A DNA stretch of 64,000 nt from Thermocladium sp. (GTDB lineage: Archaea; Thermoproteota; Thermoprotei; Thermoproteales; Thermocladiaceae): the NCBI GenBank assembly GCA_023269935.1, contig JAGDXC010000014.1, forward strand, positions 39,402 through 103,401, in the 5' to 3' direction. Below are positions 25,796-35,447 of the stretch, in pieces. Position 1 is the stretch's first letter; every line of letters starts with the position of its first letter. The notes beneath the pieces are model-generated. The model did not search any database. It was not told the origin of the DNA and saw only the letters and a program-made list of their open reading frames with translations. Both the position numbers and the translations under genes were made by a program.

Positions 25796-26350
25796 ATGAG
25801 ACTCTTTATAGCAGTGGATATAGATAACCCAGAAATACAGAGTAAATTAAAGAAATTTCAGAATGCATTGAGAAACATAGATGCTGATCTGAAATTGGTT
25901 GAATTAAGTAATTTGCATGTAACGCTTAGGTTTATTGGAGAGGTGAGAGATGCCCTTGCACCACAGATAGCAGATAGGTTATCTCGGTTATCTGGAAATA
26001 GCTTCAAGATGCATCTAGTTGGCGTTGGTGCATTCCCGAACTTGGATTATCCACGTGTTATATGGGTCGGTGTATCTGAGGGAGGCAATGAGGCAGCACT
26101 ACTTCATGATTCGATTGAGGAATTAATAATGGACTTAGTTGGTAAGGATAAAGATGGTGGTTTCTCTCCCCATATAACAATGGCTAGGGTTAGGAGCGGT
26201 AGAAATAGAAATAAATTGATCCAAGTCATTAATCAATGGCAAAATATTGATTTTGGATGGCAGGATATTAAGAGCATAAAGCTAAAGAAAAGTACGCTAA
26301 CTCCACAAGGTCCTATTTATGAAGATATAAGTGAAGTGAAATTATCGTGA
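25796..26350 (+). CDS. thpR: RNA 2',3'-cyclic phosphodiesterase (ThpR/LigT family)
   Basis: This 2H-phosphoesterase opens 2',3'-cyclic phosphates on RNA ends. Both catalytic H-x-T-x motifs are present, HVTL in NLHVTLRFIGE and HITM in FSPHITMARVRSG. The 184-residue length from ATG 25796 (MRLFIAVDI) is typical; an ATG four codons upstream adds nothing conserved. It overlaps the following flavoprotein gene by 4 nt. RNA repair is echoed elsewhere in the window by RtcB at 36.8 kb, though the two are not linked. Confidence 0.92.
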   Translation: MRLFIAVDIDNPEIQSKLKKFQNALRNIDADLKLVELSNLHVTLRFIGEVRDALAPQIADRLSRLSGNSFKMHLVGVGAFPNLDYPRVIWVGVSEGGNEAALLHDSIEELIMDLVGKDKDGGFSPHITMARVRSGRNRNKLIQVINQWQNIDFGWQDIKSIKLKKSTLTPQGPIYEDISEVKLS

Positions 26351-27663
26351 GGATAGTCATAATTGGCGGTGGAGCAGCTGGGATGAGCGCTGCATCACGC
26401 GCCAGAAAGTTGAGTAAGGATGCCCAGATAACTGTAATAGAGGAGAGCCCCATCATTTCCCATGCACCATGCGGTATACCATATTATATAGAGGGCTTAT
26501 TCTCAGATGAATCCCTATTCAGCGCATATACTCCATCCCAATTCGCCATTGATAGAGATGTAAAGGTATTGATAAAAAGCAGAGCTATCGAGGTAAGGGA
26601 TGGCGAAATATTAATCGAGAGCAATAATGAAAAGAGACTCCTCGAATTCGATAAATTAATAATAGCAACCGGCGCAAGACCTCGGTTACCTGATGTACCT
26701 ATCAGCGGCAACATATTAACTATCCATCACCCCACTAATGCTAATCAAGCTAAATATAGGCTCTGGAGTGCCAATGACGTGGTGATAGTTGGAAGCGGCC
26801 TTATCTCCATCGAGGTCGCCGAGGCGCTAGTTAATCTTGGAAAGCGAGTCACAATAGTTACTAGGTCTAGTCACGTGCTTTCTAAAATGCTCGACCCAGA
26901 AATGGCTAATATAGTTGAGGAACGATTAGCGAGAGATGTCAAAATAATTAAGAATGCGGATCTACACGAAATAAGCGGGGAAAGCGGCAAGACTATAGTC
27001 AGAACCAGCGAGGGAAGTTTTGAGGGGGATATAGTTGTTATTGCTACTGGGATAAATCCGAACTCTGAGCTTGCGCGGGATGCCGGATTAAGCATTGGTG
27101 AGAATGGCGGTATATTGGTTGATGATCATATGAGAACCAGTAAAAGCAATATATTCGCGGCTGGCGATGTCGTTGAAACAACTAATTTAGTGACCGGAAA
27201 AAGAGTTATTGCGCCATTTGGCCCAGTCGCAAATAAGATGGGTTATGTAGCCGGAGTTAATGCAAGCGGTGGCGATATTATTTTTCCAGGTGTCGTTCTC
27301 ACGAGCTTAACTAGGTACAGAGACCTCGAAATAGGAGCAACGGGGATTAAGGAAAGCGAGGCCAATAATGCTGGGCTAAAACCTAGATCGGCAATTATAA
27401 AGGCACGAACCAGGTCTAGATATTATCCAGGCGGTGGATGGATATGGATTAAGCTAATCAGTGACGTCGATAATAAAATAATTGGGGCGCAAGTTATAGG
27501 TAATGAAGGTGTGTTGGCCCGCATTGATGTCTTGGCTGTATTAATACAGCATGGTTTAAGCATTAATGACCTCTTCTTCGCGGAACTAGGCTACTTACCT
27601 CCTCTTTCAACAGTATGGGACCCCCTAATCATTGCAGCTAGGCAATTAATGCCGGAGGGATGA
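26347..27663 (+). CDS. CoA-disulfide reductase / NAD(P)H oxidase-type flavoprotein
   Basis: This is a single-cysteine member of the pyridine nucleotide-disulfide oxidoreductase family; relatives reduce CoA disulfide, polysulfide or oxygen. The 438-residue protein has FAD binding at IGGGAAGMSAASRARK, the redox cysteine C42 in SHAPCGIPYYIEGLF, NAD binding at VIVGSGLISIEVAEAL, the second FAD motif IFAAGDVVE, and the C-terminal dimerisation domain ending FAELGYLPPLSTVWDP. The start is GTG at 26347, overlapping the thpR stop. The exact substrate is uncertain. Confidence 0.9.
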   Translation: MRIVIIGGGAAGMSAASRARKLSKDAQITVIEESPIISHAPCGIPYYIEGLFSDESLFSAYTPSQFAIDRDVKVLIKSRAIEVRDGEILIESNNEKRLLEFDKLIIATGARPRLPDVPISGNILTIHHPTNANQAKYRLWSANDVVIVGSGLISIEVAEALVNLGKRVTIVTRSSHVLSKMLDPEMANIVEERLARDVKIIKNADLHEISGESGKTIVRTSEGSFEGDIVVIATGINPNSELARDAGLSIGENGGILVDDHMRTSKSNIFAAGDVVETTNLVTGKRVIAPFGPVANKMGYVAGVNASGGDIIFPGVVLTSLTRYRDLEIGATGIKESEANNAGLKPRSAIIKARTRSRYYPGGGWIWIKLISDVDNKIIGAQVIGNEGVLARIDVLAVLIQHGLSINDLFFAELGYLPPLSTVWDPLIIAARQLMPEG

Positions 27664-27664
27664 A

Positions 27665-27937
27665 TCATATATCTATTCCAAACGATTTAGCGAAACTGCT
27701 CCACTTAATGTATTCCCTTAGGAATTGAAGACCTCTTGAGGTTATGCATATACCCTCAATATTTGCCTCTATCATGCCCTTAGCCGCTAATTCCTTCACA
27801 TAGTCCATTAATTTATCGTAGGAAAGATTAAGCGCAGTAGACATCCTGGTCGGCCTGGAGCAACCATTATTATCCAAATACTTTAGAATGTCCGCAATAA
27901 TCTCTATCCTGCTTCTCTTCTTTTTATTGTCCCGCAT
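27665..27937 (-). CDS. Winged-helix DNA-binding protein (ArnR1-like HTH)
   Basis: This 90-residue protein is a single winged helix: RIEIIADILKYLDNNGCSRPTRMSTALNLSYDKLMDYVKELAAKGMI, followed by the wing and a C-terminal helix (FLREYIKWSSFAKSFG). It is the PF14947-type domain found in many archaeal regulators. It overlaps the membrane-protein gene upstream by 14 nt, suggesting translational coupling and a joint role such as membrane signal and transcriptional response. The target is unknown; the neighbouring divergent surface-protein gene at 28650 is an obvious candidate. Confidence 0.82.
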   Translation of the reverse strand: MRDNKKKRSRIEIIADILKYLDNNGCSRPTRMSTALNLSYDKLMDYVKELAAKGMIEANIEGICITSRGLQFLREYIKWSSFAKSFGIDI

Positions 27938-28541
27938 TTACATTCACTTTTAATAATCCATTAACTAGAAAAGCAAGGCCAAGTAATCTAATTACAAAGT
28001 ATACCAGCAATGCCCAAAACGGCGATACTCTATTAACCATCGTTTGAAGCACGAAGTTATCAATGAATAATAACGTGAATGCTAATGCATTAGAAGCAAC
28101 AAGCGAGTTTCCTTTATAGTAATTAATCCATAACATTAGCGCAACGTATAATTGAATCGCAGGCATTATCACTTGCATTAATTGATTTGAGTACAACCTA
28201 ATCAGCAATAGCGGCGAGGCGGCTATTCCAATGTTAGTAACTGAGTATGCAAACGCTACATATGCCGCTAATGTAATCACATTATAAATCACAGCAACTA
28301 GTGGGGCATGTATGAAAACTACATGAGAATAGAGATAAGCTATTCTCTCGACACTATAAACCAAGGATAGTGCGCTCTCGATAAGTACTGATAAACCTAG
28401 CAGCAAAAAACCAAGCATTAGGCCTATAAGCCTTGAATCACGAAGAACGCGAAACGCATTTAATGCATAATAAGCCAACATGATCCCAATGATCAAGTAG
28501 GCAATGCCAACCCCAAGCACCAGGTAAACTATGGGATCCAC
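27924..28541 (-). CDS. Polytopic membrane protein coupled to a winged-helix regulator
   Basis: The family is not recognised. The 205-residue protein has about seven hydrophobic spans almost end to end, starting VYLVLGVGIAYLIIGIMLAYYAL and ending FVIRLLGLAFLVNGLLKVNV, with very short loops and only a few charged residues. This organisation recalls small sensor-like membrane proteins that accompany archaeal winged-helix regulators. It is the first gene of a two-gene minus-strand unit and is divergent from the exported protein at 28650. No catalytic residues stand out. Confidence 0.72.
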   Translation of the reverse strand: MDPIVYLVLGVGIAYLIIGIMLAYYALNAFRVLRDSRLIGLMLGFLLLGLSVLIESALSLVYSVERIAYLYSHVVFIHAPLVAVIYNVITLAAYVAFAYSVTNIGIAASPLLLIRLYSNQLMQVIMPAIQLYVALMLWINYYKGNSLVASNALAFTLLFIDNFVLQTMVNRVSPFWALLVYFVIRLLGLAFLVNGLLKVNVNAGQ

Positions 28542-28649
28542 GATCCACTTATCATCATTTTAGCTTTTTATCTTTAACTCCTCCCATAATTACCAGCTAA
28601 CCATAATTCAAAAATAACTTTATAATGCATTGCAACTCATTGAAGCATT

Positions 28650-29915
28650 GTGAGAAAAATAATACTTATTGCCTTGCTGATATTGGCGATCACTGGATTG
28701 ATTAAAGCTAATTATGTTGCTGCCCAACCCCAACTCCTCGCCATTAATCTATCAATGAGTAAAGTCATAAATGGAGCCTACTATCAAGGCTTCTCCCTGA
28801 ATTCTGCTGGCCTAGTAAAGATAGACATAATTTCTAATTCCACCACAAGCGTTTACGTAATACCCCTCAACGAACTGAGTAACTATACTAGGGGCGAGCT
28901 ACATGCCTATTTTAGCGGCACTGGAAATGACATAAATGGCGACGTAATTCTCCCTAATGGGTCATATGCATTACTAATAAGATCCAATGGCTTAGTGCTA
29001 TCAAAAACATTAGTATATGATGGGGTGAATCCGCTTGAGGCAGTAAGGCCGGATATGGCGATGGGCATTGCTGATTATGGGGTGTCCTTGAGTAATGGTT
29101 CCCTGGTCCTATATAAATATAATTGCACCGGGTTAATGGGTAATGTAACTATCATAAAGGCAGATTCAGCGAGCTACGGCATTCAGCTTAATGGCAATTT
29201 AGAGACTAATGGCTCTATCTACTTCATTCAAGATGCATTGGATTACTATCACGGAAAAATAATTGGAATAATAAACATATGGAATGAGAGCGGTCCATCG
29301 CTGAAGGGACCATTAATAAATGAGGGACAGTACTTGTATGCTAGTCGCGTATTGGGGAATGCCTCACTGCCATTAATCGTAACTTTAATGGATAACATCG
29401 CCAGTAATGAAAGTGGATACTACTTAATAATCAAACTCAGATCAGGCAGTGGGGATTGGCAATTAATCATTAAATTGCCAGGACCAGCCAAGTTTATCGT
29501 GAATGGAGGAGCCTTAACCCCATTTAGAGGGCTTTATGATGCTGAACTAGTGATTGGGGGCTCAGGTAATTCCAGCATAGCATCATTTAGATCGCTCATA
29601 GCCACGATGTCACTATTTATAATTAATGGAACATCAATATATATGCCCCCTAGCGCATGGAATTTTGGAGCGGATACCATGGAAGGCGCACAAAACGTGA
29701 CATCTAGATGGAGCGGTGGCTCGGCGATGGTTACTCTGGGAATCCCATCATTTAACGAATTATACACGACAGTGGCTCCGCCTAATTTAACGATGCATGT
29801 AGTAATTATAAATAATGAGACCTACTCTAGTGTTGCATATCAATACATGGAAGTAATTATAATATTATTTCTTTTCTGGATAATCGCCATATTAATTAGC
29901 AAAAAGAGCAGTTAA
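28650..29915 (+). CDS. Exported protein with C-terminal membrane anchor, unknown function
   Basis: No family is recognised. The 421-residue protein starts at GTG 28650 with a clear signal peptide (KIILIALLILAITGLIKANYVAAQ), has a long beta-rich ectodomain with about 20 N-x-S/T sequons (for example NGTSIYMPPSAWNFGA), and ends with one anchor (MEVIIILFLFWIIAILI) plus a short basic tail KKSS. This is the layout of archaeal cell-surface or sensor ectodomain proteins. It lies divergently from the membrane/winged-helix pair, 108 nt away, and may be controlled by it. Ligand or enzyme motifs were not seen. Confidence 0.8.
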   Translation: MRKIILIALLILAITGLIKANYVAAQPQLLAINLSMSKVINGAYYQGFSLNSAGLVKIDIISNSTTSVYVIPLNELSNYTRGELHAYFSGTGNDINGDVILPNGSYALLIRSNGLVLSKTLVYDGVNPLEAVRPDMAMGIADYGVSLSNGSLVLYKYNCTGLMGNVTIIKADSASYGIQLNGNLETNGSIYFIQDALDYYHGKIIGIINIWNESGPSLKGPLINEGQYLYASRVLGNASLPLIVTLMDNIASNESGYYLIIKLRSGSGDWQLIIKLPGPAKFIVNGGALTPFRGLYDAELVIGGSGNSSIASFRSLIATMSLFIINGTSIYMPPSAWNFGADTMEGAQNVTSRWSGGSAMVTLGIPSFNELYTTVAPPNLTMHVVIINNETYSSVAYQYMEVIIILFLFWIIAILISKKSS

Positions 29916-29961
29916 ATATAGTAAGGGGAATCAATAAAAACCGATTTAGTTCTTATTAATA

Positions 29962-31065
29962 GTGAGGAGACTTATTGTCGCCTTCTTCCTGTTCTTCGTA
30001 ATAGTGATGATTAGATTCGCTGTTCCCTCATTATTGCCCTTTCTTGAGATTATTATGAATGTAAGAACTGCAATGGAGGGACTCTTGGTCACATCATATT
30101 GGCTTGGATATACTGCGTTCATGTTGCCCAGCGGAATCATTATAGATAGAGTTGGGCATAGAAGGATATTGATCATGAGCATCTCATTAGCGGTTATCTT
30201 TCTTATGTATCCCATAATAATTAAATCATATAGGGCATTATTGATTGCCCAATTCATTATCGGTTCTTTATCCGCCATGGTTTACGTGGCGCTAGTTAGT
30301 CAGGTCATTTCAAGCCAAGAAAAAAGCGGGTTAGCGGTAGGTATTTACCAAAGTGCATTCTTCATTGCCTCATCTATTTCAATAGCCTTAACTCCCATTT
30401 TATATTCAATTAATGCAGCAATTCCATTCATAGTATACTCTATATCATTATTTATAACATTAATTCCAGCCATAATGGTAAAGCCTGAAGCGACGAAGCG
30501 TGGTAATTCGAATAGGTTTGGAATCAATGTTATTGGAATGGGATTAATACGATTAGCCGCTGGTTTCTCTTATTTGGGATTCATTGCATGGGCCACTTAT
30601 TACTCTGTGCATGTTCTTCATGCACCAGCATCAGGTAGTGGACTATATGTGTTTACATCCACTATTCTAGGCTCAATTGGAACAATAATGGGAGGGGCCC
30701 TGGGGGATAGGTTAGGATATGCAGGACCCAGCATACTTGGTTCCAGCGCCATAGCTATATCGATACTAGTGATTTACTGGATGCCATTCATAGTCCAGGA
30801 ACTTCTGATGTTAATAATGGGTTTCATGTATGGATTCTACGCATCGCCATCACTTGCATCATCTAGGTCATCAAGCAGTATAGGAACCACCAGCGCATTT
30901 CTTAATTTCATGACCCAACTAGGAGGAACAATATCCCCATACCTGATCGGGACATTACTTGAATCCGGCTTTGAGTATGCATATTTGGCGCTTGGATCAT
31001 CATCGCTGGCGCTCGTGGTCGCAGGATCAATACTGCTTGGAGTTAACAAGGCCTCTAGCCGCTGA
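29962..31065 (+). CDS. Major facilitator superfamily transporter
   Basis: This 367-residue secondary transporter has about eleven to twelve spans. The MFS loop 2-3 motif is seen as GIIIDRVGHRRILIMS near residue 60 and its repeat as GALGDRLGYAGPSIL in the second half. The start is GTG at 29962, 47 nt after the exported-protein stop, so it may belong to the same transcript. The protein is short for the superfamily but both halves are complete. The substrate is unknown. Confidence 0.88.
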   Translation: MRRLIVAFFLFFVIVMIRFAVPSLLPFLEIIMNVRTAMEGLLVTSYWLGYTAFMLPSGIIIDRVGHRRILIMSISLAVIFLMYPIIIKSYRALLIAQFIIGSLSAMVYVALVSQVISSQEKSGLAVGIYQSAFFIASSISIALTPILYSINAAIPFIVYSISLFITLIPAIMVKPEATKRGNSNRFGINVIGMGLIRLAAGFSYLGFIAWATYYSVHVLHAPASGSGLYVFTSTILGSIGTIMGGALGDRLGYAGPSILGSSAIAISILVIYWMPFIVQELLMLIMGFMYGFYASPSLASSRSSSSIGTTSAFLNFMTQLGGTISPYLIGTLLESGFEYAYLALGSSSLALVVAGSILLGVNKASSR

Positions 31066-31072
31066 GAAATAT

Positions 31073-32158
31073 TCATTCTGCCAATTGCCTCTCTATTCTC
31101 CAGAACTTTATTCCTACCTTTCTCAAATCACTTAGAATTAATTCTAATAGATCGCCGCTGTACATTGTCTCCACTGGAGTTAATCCACTTCCTCTTATGT
31201 AGCCTTCAAGCAGCAATTTAGCTACCTCAGCCGCAAAGAATCCCGTTAATCGAGCCATTGATGTGAATTGTCCCGATGCATAATCGATTCCCTCATACTT
31301 CACCATTGCATCCTCGCCATTAATGAGGCCCCGCGCCTCAACTATAGTTATTGAGAAGTCCTGGGCATCCTTATTCAATGCCGAGCCTAATACCTTTGTT
31401 GCTAGTTCCTTATTGCCAAGTATACCAATGTCCCTTAATAATTTCATGGCTTGTAGATGGCCTTTCCATCTAATCGTTAGCTCGGCCATATTCTTGACAT
31501 TAAGAGTCTTCACTAATGTTGATAAGCCATCAGTATAGAATTCCTCAAATTCCCCCCTAATTAATGTTGTATTAAATGGCTTAATCGTATCCAATGGATT
31601 AACCAGAGTTGGATTGCCGTCTCGTATAATCATAGCTGGTCTCACGTACTCATCTATAGTGCTTTCCAATGAGAACAGTATTGAGTAGTATAATGGAGGA
31701 ATTGGATTAATTGGATTTCCTCCAACATGGATCTCTAATTCATTTGCTTCATCCAACTCATTAACTGCGGCTGCAGCCAATAGATTAGTTAATCCAGGAG
31801 CCCAACCACATGCTGGCACAACGATGGAGCCTCCACTTAATGACTTTGCCTTTGCTTCATCATATTTCCACATATATATCATGTCTATCACCGGGATGCC
31901 AAATGAATGAATTGTATTGACAACTTCATCGGCTATTGATTGAGGAAGCGCGCTTACTACTACATCGCTCTCGTCCACCACTTGTTTAAGGGCCTTCAAT
32001 ACATCGGTTTGTGCAGCATTTACACCAAGGGCAGCAGCTTCTTGTACCGCCTTAATTGATGCATCAAATCCCTTAACTTGATTATCAGTATATTTAGTTA
32101 AATAATATGCGGCTGCCCTACCCATCGGACCAAGCCCAAGGACTATTATTTTACCCAT
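31073..32158 (-). CDS. Saccharopine dehydrogenase-family protein
   Basis: This NAD(P)-dependent oxidoreductase belongs to the saccharopine / lysine dehydrogenase / carboxynorspermidine group. The 361-residue product has the nucleotide-binding GLGPMGRAAAYYLTKY at the N-terminus, the family block VVVSALPQ, VIDMIYMW and the highly conserved PACGWAPGLTNLLA, then a C-terminal beta domain. The C-terminal ~160 residues diverge. Substrate assignment is not possible; lysine metabolism or polyamine synthesis are options. It is downstream of the glycosyltransferase gene on the same strand with a 71-nt gap. Confidence 0.82.
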   Translation of the reverse strand: MGKIIVLGLGPMGRAAAYYLTKYTDNQVKGFDASIKAVQEAAALGVNAAQTDVLKALKQVVDESDVVVSALPQSIADEVVNTIHSFGIPVIDMIYMWKYDEAKAKSLSGGSIVVPACGWAPGLTNLLAAAAVNELDEANELEIHVGGNPINPIPPLYYSILFSLESTIDEYVRPAMIIRDGNPTLVNPLDTIKPFNTTLIRGEFEEFYTDGLSTLVKTLNVKNMAELTIRWKGHLQAMKLLRDIGILGNKELATKVLGSALNKDAQDFSITIVEARGLINGEDAMVKYEGIDYASGQFTSMARLTGFFAAEVAKLLLEGYIRGSGLTPVETMYSGDLLELILSDLRKVGIKFWRIERQLAE

Positions 32159-32229
32159 TAATCATTTAGGCTAGATATGCTTTTAAAATTGCCGTAGGAA
32201 CTTGTATCATATATATTCTATTCCATTTA

Positions 32230-33471
32230 TTAATCAGTTACCTGCACGCCTAACTCATTATATTCCTTCCTTATAGACCAATCATTTGCAATGGTCCTTA
32301 AGGCTTCCCACTCAGTTATAGCTACGGTGCTCCAATCATACTTAGCCGTGAATCGCTTACCAATTAATCCTAACCTTATGCGCTCATCATCGTTCCTAAT
32401 TAAGTAGGCTGCTGCAGAGGCCATTGAATCTATGTCACGAAGCGGAACCCGTATCACTGCTCTAGTCTTGAAATTAAACCTAGTTGCCGGGATATCATGA
32501 GTAATCACAGGAACACCACAATTAAGGGCCTCCAACACGACCATCCCCACTGAGTCCAGCTTAGTGGGATAAATGAATACCTTTGACCTTGATACTAAAT
32601 CCATTAACTCACTCCGCTTTACCCCAGGCCTAATATCTACCTCAATGTCCATATTAGATGCCTTAACCCTTAATTCCCGCACATGGCTCTCCTTCTCGGG
32701 GTGGCCGGCCATCACAGCAATGGGTTTGAGTCCCATTGACTTTAGCTTCTTAACAGCATGAAGGAACTCGAATATGCCCTTGCCCGGTATAAGTCTACCG
32801 AAGAACACCACATCTATGTCTTTTTCATTGAGGTTCAGTGGACAATCATCAACCCCAACTCCAGGCTCAAGGGACCTAATCCTAATATTTACCCCTAGTC
32901 TCCTCAGCTCGTATCGTATGGAACGTGAAACTGATAAAATAGTTGTTCCCCTAAACACTGCCTCAGCTAGCTTTAGCTCAATCAGCTTCTCGCTAAGCAT
33001 AAATTGAGGTAACCTAATTCCGCTCTGTATCCTGTAATTATTGGCAATAAGCTCCATTGGCGATCGATCCCCCTCATATGCTAGTGAACCGATGGCCGGC
33101 GTTAACTGAAGCAGTGCCGTCCATGGATGATTAATGCCCTTAAACATCATGGCTAGGTCAGTATGCTCATGTGGTATATAGAAGATATCATAATAGGAGA
33201 AATCCCTCTTAAATGCTGATCTCAAGTATCTCATGTATAGTATGGCCGCTATTGGATTAGTCAATGGTCTGGGGGGCAGTATTATTGTATTATTCTTAAT
33301 GAAATCCACGAATTGACCCTCATAAAACTTCTCCAGGGTATTAATCAATACATTATAGTAATTCCTAGGTATGAATAATGTGGGCCTCCTTGGATATCTA
33401 GATAATGCATTGAGTATCCTAAGGTGTCCCCCAGATAATGTTGATGCTACCGTGAATACAGCAACATCCAT
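32230..33471 (-). CDS. Glycosyltransferase, GT4-like
   Basis: This 413-residue cytoplasmic GT-B enzyme probably transfers sugar from a nucleotide donor to a lipid or glycan acceptor. The C-terminal Rossmann domain has FFGRLIPGKGIFEFLHAVKKL, KVFIYPTKLDSVGMVVLEAL (the GT4 E-x7-E type region) and GVPVITHDIPATRF. The N-terminal domain begins AVFTVASTLSGGHLRILNAL. It may take part in N-glycan or glycolipid synthesis. It lies after aspS, 38 nt away, on the same strand. Confidence 0.87.
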   Translation of the reverse strand: MDVAVFTVASTLSGGHLRILNALSRYPRRPTLFIPRNYYNVLINTLEKFYEGQFVDFIKNNTIILPPRPLTNPIAAILYMRYLRSAFKRDFSYYDIFYIPHEHTDLAMMFKGINHPWTALLQLTPAIGSLAYEGDRSPMELIANNYRIQSGIRLPQFMLSEKLIELKLAEAVFRGTTILSVSRSIRYELRRLGVNIRIRSLEPGVGVDDCPLNLNEKDIDVVFFGRLIPGKGIFEFLHAVKKLKSMGLKPIAVMAGHPEKESHVRELRVKASNMDIEVDIRPGVKRSELMDLVSRSKVFIYPTKLDSVGMVVLEALNCGVPVITHDIPATRFNFKTRAVIRVPLRDIDSMASAAAYLIRNDDERIRLGLIGKRFTAKYDWSTVAITEWEALRTIANDWSIRKEYNELGVQVTD

Positions 33472-33509
33472 AATTGATACCGAGAATAAGTAGTGGATTT
33501 AAAGGATTC

Positions 33510-34796
33510 CTAAGGGGTCAAGCGAATCCTATCACGGGGGAAAAGCACTACCTCACGTATGTTGCTCCTCCGAAGCATAACCATGAGGAGCCTATAGAAG
33601 CCAAGGCCCCACCCAGCGTGAGGAGGCATGCCCCAGTTAAACGCAGCAAGATGGCTCTCGAAATTAGCTGGATTAAGGCCTCTCTCAATTAATGCCTTCT
33701 CAAGCATTTGCCTATCATGTATCCTAGTGGCGCCAGACACTATCTCAACTCCATCTATAACTAGATCAAAGGATTGACTACGACTTGGATCAGACTCCAT
33801 TGGCATCGTATAAAAAGCTCTAAGCGATGTTGGGAAATTTATAAGAAAGAAGGGCGAACCAACCTCGCTCGTCAATAGTTCAAGGCCCTCCTTTGGCACA
33901 TCGTCCCCCCACTTCACCTCTAGCCCCCTCTTTCTCAATATATCCAAGGACTCATCATATGTAACTACCCTAAATGGCTTCCTCGGCACACTTAATTCAT
34001 TATTTAGCTCATTTATGCCTGGGACCTTAATTACGCTGGAATAAACATTGATTACTACATCCTCCAATATACTCATAACATCTCTATAATCCATGAATGC
34101 GGCCTCTAAATCAACTGAGATAAACTCATTTAAGTGATAGGTAGTGCTATGTTTTTCAGCTCTGTATGCAGGTCCAATCTCAAAAACACGCTCCAGAGAC
34201 GCAGTTAACTCCTCCTTATAGAGCTGAGGACTCTGAGCCAAGTAAGCAACAGTCTCAAAGTATTGGACTTGAAATAAATCCGCCCCACCTTCCGTGCTAG
34301 TAGATATTATCTTGGGGGTAAACACCTCAATGAATCCCCTCTCGTAAAGAGTTTCACGTAAGGCTCTCGCGGCTTCACTAGATGCTCTAAATATTGTGAG
34401 TGACTCGGGCCTCTTTAGGTCAACTATTCTATATTTTAATCTTATATCTAGCTCCGTCTGGGAAACGTTTCCCCATATATCTATTGGAAGCGGCTTCGAT
34501 TTGTTAAGCACTGTTAATTCGATTGGAAGTACTTCGACGCCGCGCTTAGCTATTTTACTGGCCTTAACGATGCCCTTAACTGCTATCACATCCTCCTTAG
34601 CCAGGGATACCGCGGTTTCCCACAATTTTGGCGATACATCATTCCTCTTAATGGTTAGCTGTACCGTTCCTTCCCTATCCCTTAGTATTATGAAACGTAT
34701 TTTGCCAACATCGCGGATATCCCATACCCATCCAGCCAGCTCCACCTCAGTGCCATCCGGCAGCGACTCAACTTCGCGTGTCCACTGCTTCTTCAT
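33510..34796 (-). CDS. aspS: Aspartyl-tRNA synthetase (archaeal/eukaryal type)
   Basis: AspRS charges tRNA-Asp (and, if non-discriminating, tRNA-Asn). The 428-residue archaeal form has the OB-fold anticodon domain (1-105: VELAGWVWDIRDVGKIRFIILRDREG), class II motif 1 around GFIEVFTPKII, motif 2 VFEIGPAYRAEKHSTTYHLNEF, and motif 3 GWGLGFYRLLMVML near the end. The flipping-loop and QSPQLYKE motif are normal. It is followed by a glycosyltransferase and preceded, 31 nt upstream, by a KH-domain gene. Discrimination between Asp and Asn tRNA cannot be decided here. Confidence 0.97.
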   Translation of the reverse strand: MKKQWTREVESLPDGTEVELAGWVWDIRDVGKIRFIILRDREGTVQLTIKRNDVSPKLWETAVSLAKEDVIAVKGIVKASKIAKRGVEVLPIELTVLNKSKPLPIDIWGNVSQTELDIRLKYRIVDLKRPESLTIFRASSEAARALRETLYERGFIEVFTPKIISTSTEGGADLFQVQYFETVAYLAQSPQLYKEELTASLERVFEIGPAYRAEKHSTTYHLNEFISVDLEAAFMDYRDVMSILEDVVINVYSSVIKVPGINELNNELSVPRKPFRVVTYDESLDILRKRGLEVKWGDDVPKEGLELLTSEVGSPFFLINFPTSLRAFYTMPMESDPSRSQSFDLVIDGVEIVSGATRIHDRQMLEKALIERGLNPANFESHLAAFNWGMPPHAGWGLGFYRLLMVMLRRSNIREVVLFPRDRIRLTP

Positions 34797-34827
34797 TGAT
34801 AGGTATGATAATAGCGATTAAAAAGCA

Positions 34828-35337
34828 TTAACCCACGACCTCAACCTTAACATTCTCATTAGTCAGACGGCTTAAAACCTTTCCGAGCTCAGTAGGCTTG
34901 AACGGTAACCTGCCAGTTTCATGCTTCGGTATCTTAATTATCGTTTCATTAGTTCCATCGGGCAGCCAAGCCACTGAAATGCTGTAAATTCTGGCGGGAT
35001 AAGTTAATTGGGTAGCTAATTCATTAACGCTAGTTGTGTGCTCAACTAGCTTAACAGTAACCCCAAGTGCTGTAGTTAATTCATCCTCTATTTGCTTAAT
35101 TATATTTCTCGGCATGTTTCTTACACCAATCATAGCTACAAGCAGTAAGTTCCTGACCCTATATGATTTACTATAGGATACATTAGATAAGTATTGCTTG
35201 TATTTCTGTTCAATTGAAAGTAATTTATCAATAACGTCTACATCTAACTCATTATATTCACCACTATCCAATAAGGATTGGCATTTTGCGCAGAACATGC
35301 GCGACTTGACGCAAAACGTGCAAAACGGTATCTTCAT
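34828..35337 (-). CDS. NusA-like KH-domain protein with N-terminal zinc-type cysteines
   Basis: This 169-residue archaeal protein begins MKIPFCTFCVKSRMFCAKCQ, two C-x2-C knuckles, followed by a helical region with ELDVDVIDKLLSIE, and a C-terminal KH-like part (residues 60-169: LLLVAMIGVRNMPRNIIKQIEDELTTALG...). It is the widely conserved archaeal protein annotated as transcription elongation factor NusA-like. Its biochemical role is unproven. Its place next to aspS and a group of RNA and DNA repair genes fits an RNA-binding function. Confidence 0.82.
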   Translation of the reverse strand: MKIPFCTFCVKSRMFCAKCQSLLDSGEYNELDVDVIDKLLSIEQKYKQYLSNVSYSKSYRVRNLLLVAMIGVRNMPRNIIKQIEDELTTALGVTVKLVEHTTSVNELATQLTYPARIYSISVAWLPDGTNETIIKIPKHETGRLPFKPTELGKVLSRLTNENVKVEVVG

Positions 35338-35447
35338 TTCCCTCGCCCACTACCTATGATAGCCCGTTTAAACGCTTATTAAAAAACTTTCTCACTCAAT
35401 AGAAAAATTATTACCTATCTTGGATACTATATTCAATTTTATAATAA

